Source: Bryum argenteum (Eukaryota > Streptophyta > Bryopsida > Bryales > Bryaceae). Taken from it: a stretch of 64,000 nt of DNA. A program made the translations under genes and the position numbers. The stretch lies in assembly GCA_037043015.1 (NCBI GenBank), contig CM073324.1:2163413-2227412 (forward strand), written 5' to 3'. Numbering within the stretch: the stretch's first letter is position 1; every line of letters begins with the position of its first letter. A model generated the notes under the pieces. That model ran no database searches. It was not told the origin of the DNA and saw nothing but the letters and a program-made list of their open reading frames with translations. Shown piece after piece: positions 1 through 11,603 of the stretch.

Positions 1-386
1 CCAACATCTAAGAAATAATAAAATCATAGGAATACACATTCATGAAAACATTAACACATTGTTTCAAATACTTTATCCCCTAAAGTCAAAATGGACTAGA
101 GATGTGTTGTTTTTGCAACAAGCAAAACTTAGACTAAATATAATCGATTATCCATACCGTAAACTTTGATAAAAATTGGTGGATAGACTATTAGACAATT
201 GTAAACAAGATCCGACAGTTGGGATTACCAAAATCAAATATGAAAAAATAAAAATAAAAATAAAAACGTTCATAGAATTAAATATGGCCATCTAAAGGTC
301 ATTGTAGAGCTTCGCCTAAATTAGGATATATATGTTAAAAGAAGAAAAATTGTTCTAGTTAACCACTGAACAAAGTAAATTTTCTT
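1..386. other. AT-rich intergenic sequence
   Basis: Short A/T-rich runs with no sustained reading frame on either strand. I see no gene, RNA gene or repeat that I can name. Confidence 0.6.
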
Positions 387-659
387 TTAACCCCTAAAAA
401 TCCTTAGTGCACAATTGCCTAAATTACAAAAAGAATAAAACCTGTTTCTACTATAAGACCCAAAAAAGTTTAATATGTGCATTATTTAGAAGCTCCAACG
501 GTAGAATATTAAAGTTAACTTGGCATACTACTTGCATACCAAATTTGAATTGTTGATTCTTCTTCATTTGTGAGATTATAACAGTCAAAGTTGGCTGAAT
601 TTTGTAACCGCAAGAACCCTCAAAACCCAAAACGAGTTTTAAGGATGTTTAGAAGTTAA
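387..659 (+). repeat. TTAACCC-ended MITE, copy a
   Basis: A degenerate member of a roughly 265-bp family. The left end is TTAACCCCTAAAAATCC. The right end (GGATGTTTAGAAGTTAA) is a decayed inverted copy of it. The interior contains a conserved block near 570-600 (reads GTCAAAGTTGGCTGAAT) shared with the copies at 4756, 12474 and 35513. There is no coding capacity. TTAA at both tips would fit a piggyBac-type target, or it may simply be part of the terminal repeat. Confidence 0.7.
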
Positions 660-1330
660 AAACAATCTCGTTCTTTATACATCTTTCTCATTAGTTTATT
701 ATCATACTACACAAATAAATAAAAGAAAATGGGTTGGACAATGGCTTAAAAGGAGCATAAATTAACCCAACCGCTATATTGTTCTCCTTCCCTCCAATTT
801 TCAACCCCCTCTTCCCTCATGATGAGGGGGTGAGTTGCAAAGGGATATGGACCTTTGGAATGAATGTACCACCTGCCCTACCCCTGCCCTGCCCGGCCCT
901 GGGCTGCTTATTACTATAAAGGTGCCCGCCCCCCCCCCCCCCCGTCTTCAATGCCGCTGCAATAATGGATCCTTCTTCTTCTCCATCGTTCTAGAATTGC
1001 CCAGGCACCCCACGCCAGGGCACGGGCAGGGCAGGCACTGGAGTGCTTGCAAAAAAAAAAAGAAAACAAGTAAAAAAAAATCTCAAAAGAAAATATTGGA
1101 GAAAGTTATTAATAACCCATGTTCACTTGTTTGGTGGTATGTTTGGTTTTCGTAAGGACCTTGGGTATGTTGTTAAGATTGAAAATGTAGTTGTTCTTAT
1201 TTGCAATTGTAATATAGACTAGTGGGACCCGTGCCGTTGAGCACGTTCAACTTGGATTGCCTAAAGCTATAAAACATTCATAAACTTCAAATAAGTTTAT
1301 ACAGAAAATATTTAAAAATACATATCGAAT
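660..1330. other. Low-complexity intergenic sequence
   Basis: Contains a C-run near 930-944, GC-rich inverted segments built on CTGCCCTGCCC near 872-900 and GGGCAGGGCAGG near 1025-1037, and two A-runs near 1050-1080. The open frame across it is low-complexity translation and I do not regard it as a gene. Confidence 0.5.
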
Positions 1331-2476
1331 TTATATATTTAGAATAATAAAATATACATCAATGGTCTCAAACATGGTCTCTATTGGATCATTCCTCAAA
1401 ATGGGTATTGACCGTTGGAATCCCTTTACTCTTTGTAAAAGGGTATTATAACGTTCGTTTGCAGGTTCACTCTTGAGCAACCATGAGGCCATGAGTGTAT
1501 ATCTCATAACTGTGGACGAAATCTCACCGTCTTCATCAAAAGGCCCTATAATCCAAGATGCTATCCTTGATGTAACATACACATCGTAGCTAAACTAAAT
1601 TTAGCTACTTTTGATCCATAAACACTCATTAAAGATGGATCCACCCAAGGCCGTCTTATTCTATCTCGCCTCCAATTCTTTTTGTGATGGATATGCATAG
1701 TTGGATAGCGAGAGGAAACTCTATCTTACATGCAAATCCCCAATCACAAACACCTATGTACATATTATCTTCTTCTCTGTGTAATAAGATGTTGTCGGAG
1801 ACAAATCACAATGTATGCTACCATTTTTATACGTAAATAGCATACCAAATAAAAAGTGCCAAGACAATCGGATTCGTAGTCGTTGAAACAACTTCACATT
1901 GTCGCATCCACTCCCGGCTCCATACGTGATTTTCCATTGCGCTTCAAGACCATACTTCTCAAAGTTCCAAAGATTCCACCATCGCATATATCCATGCGGT
2001 TTAGAAGGATGTATGGCAAATAATTTCATAAATAGAGGATGGACCAAAGGACAACTTGTGGCTTCTATGTTCATTGATTGAAAACTATTTCTATGAAACA
2101 AGTACTAATGAAGGCTTTACAAGCGTACTCTCTCTTCTCTTGGAATGAAATCGACTCCTATTATGTGACACTTAAAAATCACACCGTAGCTACGTCTAGC
2201 AACCTCCCTATTACCGTTCAAATCAATAACCTCTGCATCGAGTGGGAGGAAATGCAACAAAGATCCATCTAATAGATATTTGTTTATCCCATGTACTAAC
2301 CTACGAGGTTCAATTACTAATTCTGTCAACTCGGCATCAAGCCATGAAATTTTTGTCATTAAAGAGTCAAAATTGGGATCAAAAGGATCTAAAACTTGAA
2401 GCATCCAATTTTTTAAATTAGTGGTACCACTATTGACCTCCTCGCAAATAAGAATATCAAACCTCTCAAAAGACAT
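1331..2476 (-). pseudogene. Possible decayed protein-coding remnant, unrecognised
   Basis: Three consecutive minus-strand open frames of 119, 115 and 83 codons lie end to end over 1.1 kb but in different frames, which suggests one old coding region broken by frameshifts or split by introns I cannot place. The first begins with ATG (MSFERFDILICEEVN) and is acidic and hydrophobic in ordinary proportions. The second contains a Trp/Tyr-rich stretch (RWWNLWNFEKYGLEAQWKI). I do not recognise a family; an F-box or kelch-like plant protein is only a guess. It may also be chance. Confidence 0.25.
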
Positions 2477-3026
2477 CTGCTACCTATTTCTTTTTAACAC
2501 ATTTATATCTTTTTACTATCTAAATACCTAAAAAAACTAAAGACTACTTCTAGTCTTTTTATTTTATATTCCAATTTTAGAGCTAACGCATAGATCTTCC
2601 TATCTTTTAACCGTAGGTCTAAAACAATCTTATCTCTTTGAGAGAAGTTCCTTTCTCAAAAGACCAACAGTCTACTCCTACTCTTTTTACTTTCAGTTCC
2701 TACTTTAATTCTAAGTCATAGATTTAGCTACAATCTACTTCTAGTTTTTTTACTTTCTATTCCAATATTGGTTGTGTGGATACAAGAGGCAAGTCTCCAC
2801 GACGGATTCCAGCGCGGAACCGTCGTGTGAGACAAAGCCTCCTGTATTGTAATATAGATTGAGCTATACTAGATTTAGGAGAAATGAAATGAAAAAGAGT
2901 TATGAATTTCATGATGCTCAAATCCTTCTATAGTTGGTGATTGACTTTTTGAACAATTAATTACTAGGTTGAGTGTGTTTCAAGATTAGAGTGACACAAG
3001 TTGCACACTAGTGAATGGTGTTATGT
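2477..3026. other. Intergenic sequence
   Basis: Pyrimidine-rich near 2500-2750 on the plus strand, with repeated short phrases such as CTACTTCTAGT. No gene or structured RNA seen. Confidence 0.5.
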
Positions 3027-3109
3027 TTAACCCCTAAAATGTGCCGAATGTCGAAAAACTTCATTACGAATGAAGGGCAAAAACTTTGAAGACCCGAAAC
3101 TCCTTCGTC

Positions 3110-3262
3110 CGGGGATCTGAATGAAGTTACTTGGGTTGGGTCCCAAATCGAGTTTAGTTTGCGTGATAATAGTTGCAGATCCATGCAATGAAGTATGAGT
3201 AAATGGCATGCATTTTAGAGAAGGAAGCTTTTGTTTTCGAGTTTTCAAACATGGGGCATGTT
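3110..3262 (-). repeat. Dispersed repeat R62, minus copy
   Basis: Read on the minus strand, this stretch aligns along its length with 62600-62750 on the plus strand (shared words include CATGCCCCATGTTTGAAAAC and CTAAAATGCATGCCAT). A third, weaker copy lies at 5195-5290. The similarity is clear by eye but imperfect. The class of the element is unknown, and no terminal repeats could be delimited. Confidence 0.65.
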
Positions 3263-3349
3263 TTACCACAGTAAGGCACTTATGGGAAATCAAAAAGATG
3301 GCTTTATGAAACTTTTTGATTGAACTATGATCTTAAGGTGAAGGCTAAC

Positions 3350-3440
3350 AAATTTCTTGTTAAAGGATTTCTGAATTTCAAATAACTTTCTTGTTAAAGG
3401 ATTTTAAATTTCTTGTTAAAGGATTTTGATTTCAAATAAC
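3350..3440 (+). repeat. Short tandem repeat, TTTCTTGTTAAAGGATTT
   Basis: The phrase TTCTTGTTAAAGGATTT occurs three times in about 75 bases, separated by copies of ATTTCAAATAACTT. It is a small local duplication with no coding potential. Confidence 0.8.
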
Positions 3441-4755
3441 TTTGGTATCGGATTTGTAATGATGTTTATGCAATTAGAAAATGAAGTGAATAGATGGATG
3501 ATTTTTTAGGAGCTATATCTCTTTTGTCCACCATTGGATTTTGACTTTGTTTTTTGGGATGGGTTACAATTTTGATCAAGTTCACCTGGTAGAAACCTTG
3601 ATAAAATCAAAGATATATCATAGATAAGGCATAGATTTTAGTGCAAAGGGTTGAGTTTTCGACTATTTTTCCTTTGTAAATTTTTTGACAATTTTCACTA
3701 TTGCAAGGCCATTATTTGTGCTGAGAAATTTTTCTCATGGATTTTTTTTGTTCACAGGTATTATTGAGATGAAGGTAAACATTTTTGTAGTTGTTGATCT
3801 TTTCATTGCAATAAGTCCATTGGTAGCATTTTCACTGTAAAAGGAAAACCATATAGGGTATGTAGGAGGATAGTAGTTGCATAGAGACCTTCAATTGACT
3901 TAAAGATTTTTGAGATACATCTATAGAAAAGTAGCCCGTGCCTCGAAACCACTCCAAATACAACATGATCATGTATTTCATAGTTTGTGTGTTGAAATCA
4001 CTCAAAAACAGACCAATGGTCATATCTTTTATCAACAATCTTTTGCATCCTTCTTACGTTATACTCAACTTTGAACTCCTTCATCTCATGCTCCAATAGA
4101 ATAGTCTTGTATTCAAACCCTAGATTCACTCATATGTAGAATTTTCATTAAAATAGGGGTAGACCCAACTCCTTGAATCAAATAGTAGTAGTTAAGCTTT
4201 ATTATTTTATCATATAACAAATGATTTTATCCAATCGAATCAAATCTCAAGTACTAATGATAAAAAATATACTTCCAATTGAATTTCAAAGTTTTAGTTT
4301 TTTTAAAATCTTCACAAAACATATAGTTCCAGTTTTGAGGAATTCAATCGAATTGATCTAATCCATACAGTAAGGTCTTCCGTTACGTTTAACAAAATTT
4401 CATAAGTTTTAGAAGACTCACATTCTACAACACATTCTACAACACATCTAGGTTTTTTTTCAAACGCCTTGGGCGTTTAGGAGTTGAGCTCCTAGGCCCT
4501 TGGGTCTTTGTCTCATGTTTATTATAGCTTGTGTTGGCATCTATAATATTGCGATTTGGGAAATGTAACATAAAACCACATTACACAATGGCTAAAAAGA
4601 CTACTATAAGGATTAACCTCTCACCCTCGATCGACATTGAGGTATTTAATAAAGCTTGGAGCAAGGATTGCAATTACACAATATGTATAAGATTATGAAA
4701 GAATCACCGTTAACCACTGTTATATCCACCTATGTCAGTAGTAAATTTTCCGAAC
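3441..4755. other. Intergenic sequence
   Basis: AT-rich with no convincing coding frame. A 10-base direct repeat (CATTCTACAA, CAACACATCTA region) occurs near 4428-4450. Otherwise I see nothing here. Confidence 0.5.
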
Positions 4756-5033
4756 TTAACCCCTAAAGGTCCTTGATACAAAATTGTTTAAATCATCAAA
4801 AAGAACCTTCTTCTACTTCAGGTGCAAAGAAACTCAATCTAAGCATTGATTAGAAGATCCAACCGTAGGATCTTGAAGTTAACTTGACCCTTTTCTCGAA
4901 TGTCAAATTTGAACCGTTAATTTTCCTCCAATTTTGAGATTATAATGGTCAAAGTTGGCTGAATTTTCTCCCTGCGGAAATTCCAAAAAGCGATTGCCCC
5001 TTTCTTGGACCTTTAGGGGTTAAATAATAACAT
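4756..5033 (+). repeat. TTAACCC-ended MITE, copy b (intact ends)
   Basis: The best-preserved member in this orientation. TTAACCCCTAAAGGTCC at the left is an exact inverted match to GGACCTTTAGGGGTTAA at the right, giving 17-bp terminal inverted repeats. The interior shares the block GTCAAAGTTGGCTGAATTTT and a CTTGAAGTTAACTTGACCC block with the other copies. No open frame. It is non-autonomous. Confidence 0.88.
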
Positions 5034-5194
5034 GCAAGATTTTAGTACAATGAAATAATATAAGCAATCACATCTAATTGCCTATTTCGTGTACACTTTC
5101 ATCTCAATTCAACCTGACTACTTCAATATTCTCATCATTTTATTTTATTTATTTTTTTTCTCTTGGGGTCGAAATTTCACTTAACTTTTGCCGT

Positions 5195-5290
5195 TGTGTC
5201 ATGAATCAATTCTAATTTGTGTGATAAAAATAGCATATCTATCCAATATGGTATGAATTTATGACATCCATTTTAGTAAGGCAACATTTG
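5195..5290 (-). repeat. Dispersed repeat R62, partial copy
   Basis: A diverged partial match to the repeats at 3110-3262 and 62600-62750, visible in the run TTTGTGTGATAA...TATGGTATGAATTTATG...CATTTTAGTAAGG. Boundaries are uncertain. Confidence 0.5.
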
Positions 5291-5430
5291 TTATTGAGCG
5301 GAGAGGATTAATTCAAATTGAATCTAGAGTAAACGATTTCAAAACATTTTTCACAAATAATTCTTCAAGTACCACAGAGGTTTGTTGATGATACGAGGAC
5401 ACAAACTAACATGAAGTTTGGTGTATCTTA

Positions 5431-5975
5431 GGGCCGCTTCACATTATGGCCGAAGGTTGAGAGGCCGTCGATTTCAACCAATGAAATTGCACGAAACCAT
5501 AGTTTCGGCCTCTAGAGCCTTCACACTAGAAGCAAAAGTCCACCTGCCGACGCTCCTTCAAATGGCCTATGTGGCAACGTTTTTTGACCAACATGACGGC
5601 CTCTCGGCATTTGTTTGGGTCTTACATTTTGCAAGACCCAAACTATGATCGAGAGGCCGTCACATTTTATTCATAAAAAAAATTCAAAAATTGACAAGAT
5701 CTTGGCCGTTAGATCAAAAAGATGCCTTGGACAAGGAATAAAGTGATATGGGTTTGGACTTTGGGCTTGGCCTTTGGAGGCTTCACACTATGCCCGACCA
5801 AAGGCCCCAATTACACTATTTTATTGGCTATTTTCAGTAAAATTTCTTTGGACTCTCAACAAAGTTTGGACTCTCAACAAAGTTTGGACTCCCAACAAAG
5901 TTTGGACTCTCAACAAAGTTTGGACTCTCAATCCCACAGCCTCTCGACTTGGACGGCCATAGTGTGAAGCAGCCC
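5431..5975. mobile_element. PIF/Harbinger-type MITE with TTA target duplication
   Basis: The left end GGGCCGCTTCACATTATGG and the right end CCATAGTGTGAAGCAGCCC are inverted repeats of about 35 bp with few mismatches. TTA sits immediately outside both ends (5428-5430 and 5976-5978), the 3-bp target duplication typical of the PIF/Harbinger superfamily. Subterminal segments repeat the end sequence inside the element (around 5600, 5650 and 5780). An 18-bp tandem array lies at 5847-5932. There is no transposase, so it is non-autonomous. Open frames across it are by-products of the tandem repeat. Confidence 0.85.
5847..5932 (+). repeat. 18-bp minisatellite inside the Harbinger MITE
   Basis: Four full copies plus a partial one of TTTGGACTCTCAACAAAG, with one T-to-C change in the third copy. 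Because 18 is a multiple of three, it stays open in several frames on both strands. Confidence 0.95.
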
Positions 5976-5978
5976 TTA

Positions 5979-8369
5979 TTGCACAACAATACCATACACA
6001 CATGGTCATTCCAATAAAAAAAATCTAGGTACAGAAAAATCTGGATTTAGAGAATAAAATAAAATAAAATAAAATAGACATATGTAGACTAAAAAAATTT
6101 AAAAAATGAGGAAAATAGGTTTGAATGAATTGAATATTGGGCACTAGAGCGCCGAAATGGTCATGCGCGGGTACAGTAGTTTGACATTCAAGTGCGAATT
6201 GTTGAGTGAAAGTCCCCCATACTGTCGGATGTCCAACTTCCCTTCCATGTTGGGGATGGTGAACGGAGCGGAGGAGGCAGACACCTTCTAAAAGAAGGGT
6301 CAGCCCCTCCGTCCGTCCGTCTGACCTTGACTCCGGGCTCGGCTCAAAGGTTGTTATGAAGACCTGGATTGAGTCAACACGGACATTGACCCACTGCCCC
6401 CTCGTTGAATTGGCCCCTTTCCTTCCTTCCTTCACTGTTATTCATGTCGGCCCACCCCTTTGGAATGCGGCATGCATATACATCATCCATTCTAACATCC
6501 CCTCCTCAACTTTTGGACACCATTCCGCGATCCGTACAAATTAGGGTTTAGTGTATGTAGTGTTCCCATAGCACTATCTTTGTGGTCGTTTTCCTTTGAT
6601 GTAAATGAATGAATAGAAAATGGTAGAAGATGGCATAAGGTTCTAAATGTTAAGAGAATTTAAAATTAACATAAGTTGTTTGAGATATTTTACAAAAACT
6701 AATCTTGAATTTGGATTCAATTTATTAGAAACAAACTTTGGATGAAAAATTTAAGTTTCTAGCTTGTCTTTCAAGATGTGGAATTCTACAAATTTGTGGG
6801 TTTGATACATGTACAAATATGGTTTTACCACATTGAGACACATTAATTTTTATTTATTACATGTAATTAGTTTCAACATTTATACGAGAAAAAAATTATG
6901 TTGTGTAAAATGAGATTCTAAGGAGTCTTGACCTTACAAGTTGTTGGATTGATTTGAATGAGTTGGTGATAGAAAGATTCCACTTTCCATTTGATAACGT
7001 GGATTTGGGTGGGTAAGTTGAGGATGACAAGGATTAACATTGTAACTTCTATATACCATAGAAACATGTAATAAAATATATGGTTGGTGGGTTGTGAGTA
7101 ACCATAAGGTGGTGGGGGTATGGAATGCCTAATTGGAAAAAGGATTCTCCAAGGTTTGCGTGACAATGGGGTTAATGACTAAATATGACATCAATGTAGG
7201 AAAGGTGATATTCGTAGGTTTGCGTGACCATAGGGTTGATGGGGATATGTGATGTATGCTTCAAAAAGGCATTACTCCAAGGTTTACATTGAGAAAATTG
7301 TAAAACTAATGTGCAATTGAAGAATCTGAAGATTTAGAGTTATTTTGTCTAACCTCTAAAACTCCTTGTGTGTTAATTGCTATACTCATACCAAATTGTA
7401 GTCCAAAATACCATAAATAAGACCCTCCATCTTGGGTGCCCGAGATCCTAAAATCAAAACTTGCGTCAAAAAAAAATCTAGAGGTTTTGGATACGGAAAA
7501 GAATTGGGGGTGGTGATGAAGCACAGAATACTGTATCTAGAGGAAGGGATATTCTAAGATTTGCGTCATGTAATCAAATTGCAAATTGGACGTGTGATTG
7601 GACAATTTGTAATTTTAGAGTTATTTGATCTTAGGCATTTGTTTAAGTAAAAATATAGAGGTATAATGACAACTGCACTTGAAGACATTGGAAAGGAGGT
7701 GTGATTAGAAATAGTAATAAGAGTTCAAATTCCCCATAAACATGTTAGCGTTAAATCTAGGTTACATGTCAGTATCAAATCTATGGTCTAAACTCGTGGT
7801 GCATCAATCAGTCAACCCATAAATTTCCTTCTATGTTTTTGAAGCTTGAAACCTCAAAATTGCTAGTTTTACCTCTGTGTACTCCCGAGAGTGTGAACCA
7901 AATTTTCTAACCCTTTTAGACTTCCAACTTCTAAGATCTTGTAGACAAGCCTATTTTTAGTCACTAGTCCAAATTTGACCATCGGATGTTTATCAGTTGC
8001 AAGATCTTAACATCCAAAGTTTGTGCAAGAGTTTTTATTGAAAATTTTCCACAAACACGAAGCTTGCTCTTATAAAGTTCGAGGGTTGCCCTTGTAGAAT
8101 TGGTAATTCTTTTGACTTAGGGCGATAGTAATTTGGTTACGAACATATTTCCAAAAAAAAATCTCAAAAATAAAAAGTTTCTTCTGCTTGCCTAAGGTGT
8201 GAAAACTAAAACTTGCGTTGAAGAACTCTTAAATTGGAATTTGAATGTGCAATTTGTTCCACACACATCTTGTAGTACAAGGAATACTTAGTAAAACTCT
8301 TAGGAAGAAAATATTGATTTCAACCCCTTCATCTGGAATGCTCCAAATAGCAAAAGGGCAATTTGGCTT
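5979..8369. other. Intergenic sequence, no gene seen
   Basis: Mixed composition. 6240-6430 is GC-richer, with a short triplicated CCGTCCGTCCGT tract. Open frames of 62-136 codons here have no recognisable motif and overlap one another on both strands. Two related phrases containing AGGTTTGCGTGAC occur near 7153 and 7215, followed by similar text, indicating a small local duplication. Confidence 0.45.
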
Positions 8370-8445
8370 TTAACGATAGTTGGGGGTTAATGTAATAAAA
8401 TCAAGAAATAGGCTATAATGAATCTTATCATTTTTCCTTGTTCCA

Positions 8446-9950
8446 CTTTTAGTTATCCCACTTTTCGTCATCCCACTATTCTTTATCCCACTTTTCTTAT
8501 ACGAAGTATCATTTTCCTTCATCTCATTTTTCTTTATCCCATTTTTCTTTATCCCACTATTCTTCATCCCACTATTCATCTTCCTACTATTCATCATCCC
8601 ACTATTCTTCATCCCACTATTCTTCATCCCACTATTCATCACCCCACTATTCATCTTCCTACTATTCATCATCCCACTATTCTTCATCCCACTATTCTTC
8701 ATCCCACTATTCTTCATCCCACTATTCATCATCCCACTATTCATCACCCCACTAATCATCATCCCACTATTCTTCATCCCACTATTCATCATCCCACTAT
8801 TCATCATCCCACTATTCTTCATCCCACTATTCTTCATCCCACTATTCATCATCCCACTATTAATCACCCCACTAATCATCATCCCACTATTAATCACCCC
8901 ACTAATCATCATCCCACTATTCTTCATCCCACTATTCATCATCCCACTATTCTTCATCCCACTATTCATCATCCCACTATTCATCACCCCACTAATCATC
9001 ATTCCACTATTCTTCATCCCACTATTCATCATCCCACTATTCTTCATCCCACTATTCATCATCCCACTATTCATCACCCCACTAATCATCATCCCACTAT
9101 TCTTCATCCCACTATTCATCATCCCACTATTCATCATCCCACTATTCTTCATCCCACTATTCTTCATCCCACTATTCATCATCCCACTATTCATCACCCC
9201 ACTAATCATCATCCCACTATTCTTCATCCCACTATTCATCATCCCACTATTCATCATCCCACTATTCTTCATCCCACTATTCTTCATCCCACTATTCATC
9301 ACCCCACTAATCATCATCCCACTATTCTTCATCCCACTATTCATCATCCCACTATTCATCATCCCACTATTCTTCATCCCACTATTCTTCATCCCACTAT
9401 TCATCACCCCACTAATCATCATCCCACTATTCTTCATCCCACTATTCTTCATCCCACTATTCTTCATCCCACTATTCATCATCCCACTATTCTTCATCCC
9501 ACTATTCTTCATCCCACTATTCTTCATCCCACTATTCTTCATCCCACTATTCATCATCCCACTATTCATCATCCCACTATTCTTCATCCCACTATTCTTC
9601 ATCCCACTATTCTTCATCCCACTATTCTTCATCCCACTATTCATCATCCCACTATTCTTCATCCCACTATTCATCATCCCACTATTCATCATCCCACTAT
9701 TCATCATCCCACTATTCTTCATCCCACTATTCTTCATCCCACTATTCTTCATCCCACTATTCATCATCCCACTATTCGTCACCCCACTAATCATCATCCC
9801 ACTATTCATCATCCCACTATTCTTCATCCCACTATTCATCATCCCACTATTCTTCATCCCACTTCTCTTTATGGCACTTTCCTTTATCCCACTTTCCTCC
9901 ATCGCTCTTTCCTTTATATCATTTTTCTTTATCCACTTTTCTTTATTCCT
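8446..9950. repeat. 15-bp satellite array with higher-order structure
   Basis: About 1.5 kb built from the unit ATCCCACTATTCTTC and its variants (TTC or ATC at the end; a CACCCCACTAATCATC variant recurs at intervals that are multiples of 15 bp: 30, 90, 105, 120). Units degenerate at both edges (8446-8540 and 9860-9950). Because the unit length is five codons and lacks stop words, both strands carry continuous frames of over 500 codons: [10 protein letters not shown] repeats on plus and [10 protein letters not shown] on minus. There is no signal peptide, flanking domain or promoter support, so I treat it as satellite DNA, not a gene. Confidence 0.95.
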
Positions 9951-10467
9951 TTTTTTTTTTTTTTTTAAAAAAAATTTATCCCTCGTTCCTTTATTCCATT
10001 TTTCCTTTATCTCACTTTTTAAATTTTCCCTATTTTCTTCTTTTTACTTTTTCCCCCATGGTTGTAAAACATAGCCACGTATGTATGAAATGGTGATGGC
10101 ACCATAAGGCTTTTAGTTGGCCCCAACTCGTCATTGGCAAAGTGTACTGCCATCCTTGCTCCATCATGCGCATTCAATCATTGTCAATGCCATCCTTTGC
10201 CCCTCCTTCTCATACAAACCTTTCCTCAACCCCTCACTTTTTATGTGTTTTGTGGGTGCAATGCCGAAAAAATTGCATGGGAGAGTCATGTCTCAAATCT
10301 AGTGAGCGGGTAGATATTGGAACGAGTATTGACCAAGGGATATCTCAAATCTAGTACATTGGTAGATTCAAAAAGTGGTAGAGCACTATATTGTATCAAG
10401 TTCTTTTTAGTTACAAGAATGATATAATTATCAAACTTGCGTATTTTTTTTTAAGGAAGATCTCTTA
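9951..10467. other. T-rich flank and intergenic sequence
   Basis: A T-run followed by an A-run (9949-9975) flanks the satellite. Beyond it are short open frames with no recognisable content. Confidence 0.5.
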
Positions 10468-10566
10468 CTCCCTTTGTCCATGTTGAATTTTTCTTGTAGG
10501 TTTTTTGGGAATTTCCCTCAAGAGGTATATTTGAGAGAATCTATGAGGCAAATTCAACGAAGGGAG
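10468..10566. mobile_element. Stowaway-like MITE (99 bp)
   Basis: Ends CTCCCTTTGTCC... and ...CGAAGGGAG are inverted repeats (a 6-base deletion offsets one arm), flanked by TA on both sides. It has the Tc1/mariner Stowaway layout common in plant genomes. No coding sequence. Confidence 0.75.
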
Positions 10567-11041
10567 TATTTGTCCTTATAGAAGATATTGCGCAATAACT
10601 TATATCTCCCGATTAAAAAAGATCCATACTTACAAATTTGGGTTTATGAAACTCAATGTGTGAACACCACGACATCAATCAAAACAAAAGTTCTAGCCTA
10701 AAATAAATGATACTCTAATAATGAAATATAGTGTTAACCGCACTAATTAATTTCTAAATATTCTTCATATAATTACTTACCAACTGTGTTTAGGAGAATG
10801 CTCGCATGTCAATAGTAGTAGTTGTTGTTGTGGTCTTAGTAAGAATATCACCAAAAGTTAATAGTTATTGGAAAACCTCCCCACCCTGAGAGGGGTTAGT
10901 AGTCCTACGTAATTGCTGTTATGTCTTGTGGGCATATCATCAGGGTAGGTCGAACGGCCATTTTATTCACGCAAGGGTTTGGTGTTCTTATTTTTAAAAA
11001 AATTTACGACACTATATTTTAACATAGTGCTATCAAGTAGT

Positions 11042-11085
<44 letters not shown>

Positions 11086-11280
11086 CTGGGCATTTTTAAC
11101 AATCTCTTGGGAAATGAGGGTATATATATGTATAAGTGAGTTTGTCAGGTGGAGTTTATGAAATGGGAAGGTTTTAAATTAGGATTTGATACTGCAACAC
11201 TGCAACTGATTACTGCAACAAAAGTACTGGCTCACTGGCACTTACAAAATGATTAACCCTAAAGCTGGTACTCTCTCATA
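10567..11280. other. Intergenic sequence with a 37-base T run
   Basis: An uninterrupted T run at 11045-11081 stands next to TAAAGCTGGGC and could mark the tail of an old minus-oriented retroposon, but I found no matching head or target duplication. No gene seen. Confidence 0.5.
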
Positions 11281-11282
11281 TA

Positions 11283-11603
11283 TGGTAAGGTGTCCTATAA
11301 TGGCGCAATTTTCAGCACAGAAAATCTACTGGAATGTTGCGAGTGCACGCAATTTTGGTGCATGGGGAAAATTAGTAGAAAACTAGAGCAAGTGGAATCA
11401 TCATTTTTCGACTCTTCTACAGTGAGTAATGAATTTTTAAAGATGGAAATATAGGTGTTCCTAAAATGGTGCCCTAAAGTGACGCCCTACAATCTTTGCA
11501 GAGTGTACATGGTACTATTGTAAGGAGAAGCTATTATGTACGTGACAGTGAAGATTACTAGGGCTCCATTTTCGGCACTGCGCCATTTTTGGCTGCTCTA
11601 CCA
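11283..11603. mobile_element. MITE family A, copy 1 (about 320 bp)
   Basis: Ends TGGTAAGGTGTCC and GGCTGCTCTACCA are imperfect inverted repeats inside TA dinucleotides (11281-11282 and 11604-11605), with further inverted similarity around ATAATGGCGCAATTTT and the matching GCGCCATTTTTGG. The interior (GTGTTCCTAAAATGGTGC, AAGATTACTAG) matches copy 2 at 38824 along its whole length. It is non-autonomous. TA targeting suggests Tc1/mariner or a related superfamily. Confidence 0.85.

Noticed and set aside
835..1155. 106-codon frame on plus
   Set aside because: Made of C-, T- and A-runs; the translation is low-complexity with Pro, Phe and Lys strings.
5722..5967. 81-codon frame with LDSQQS repeats
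   Set aside because: Product of the 18-bp minisatellite in the Harbinger MITE.
8370..9968. Two frames of over 500 codons on opposite strands
   Set aside because: Both are direct consequences of a 15-bp tandem repeat without stop words. No domain, start context or splice structure supports a gene.
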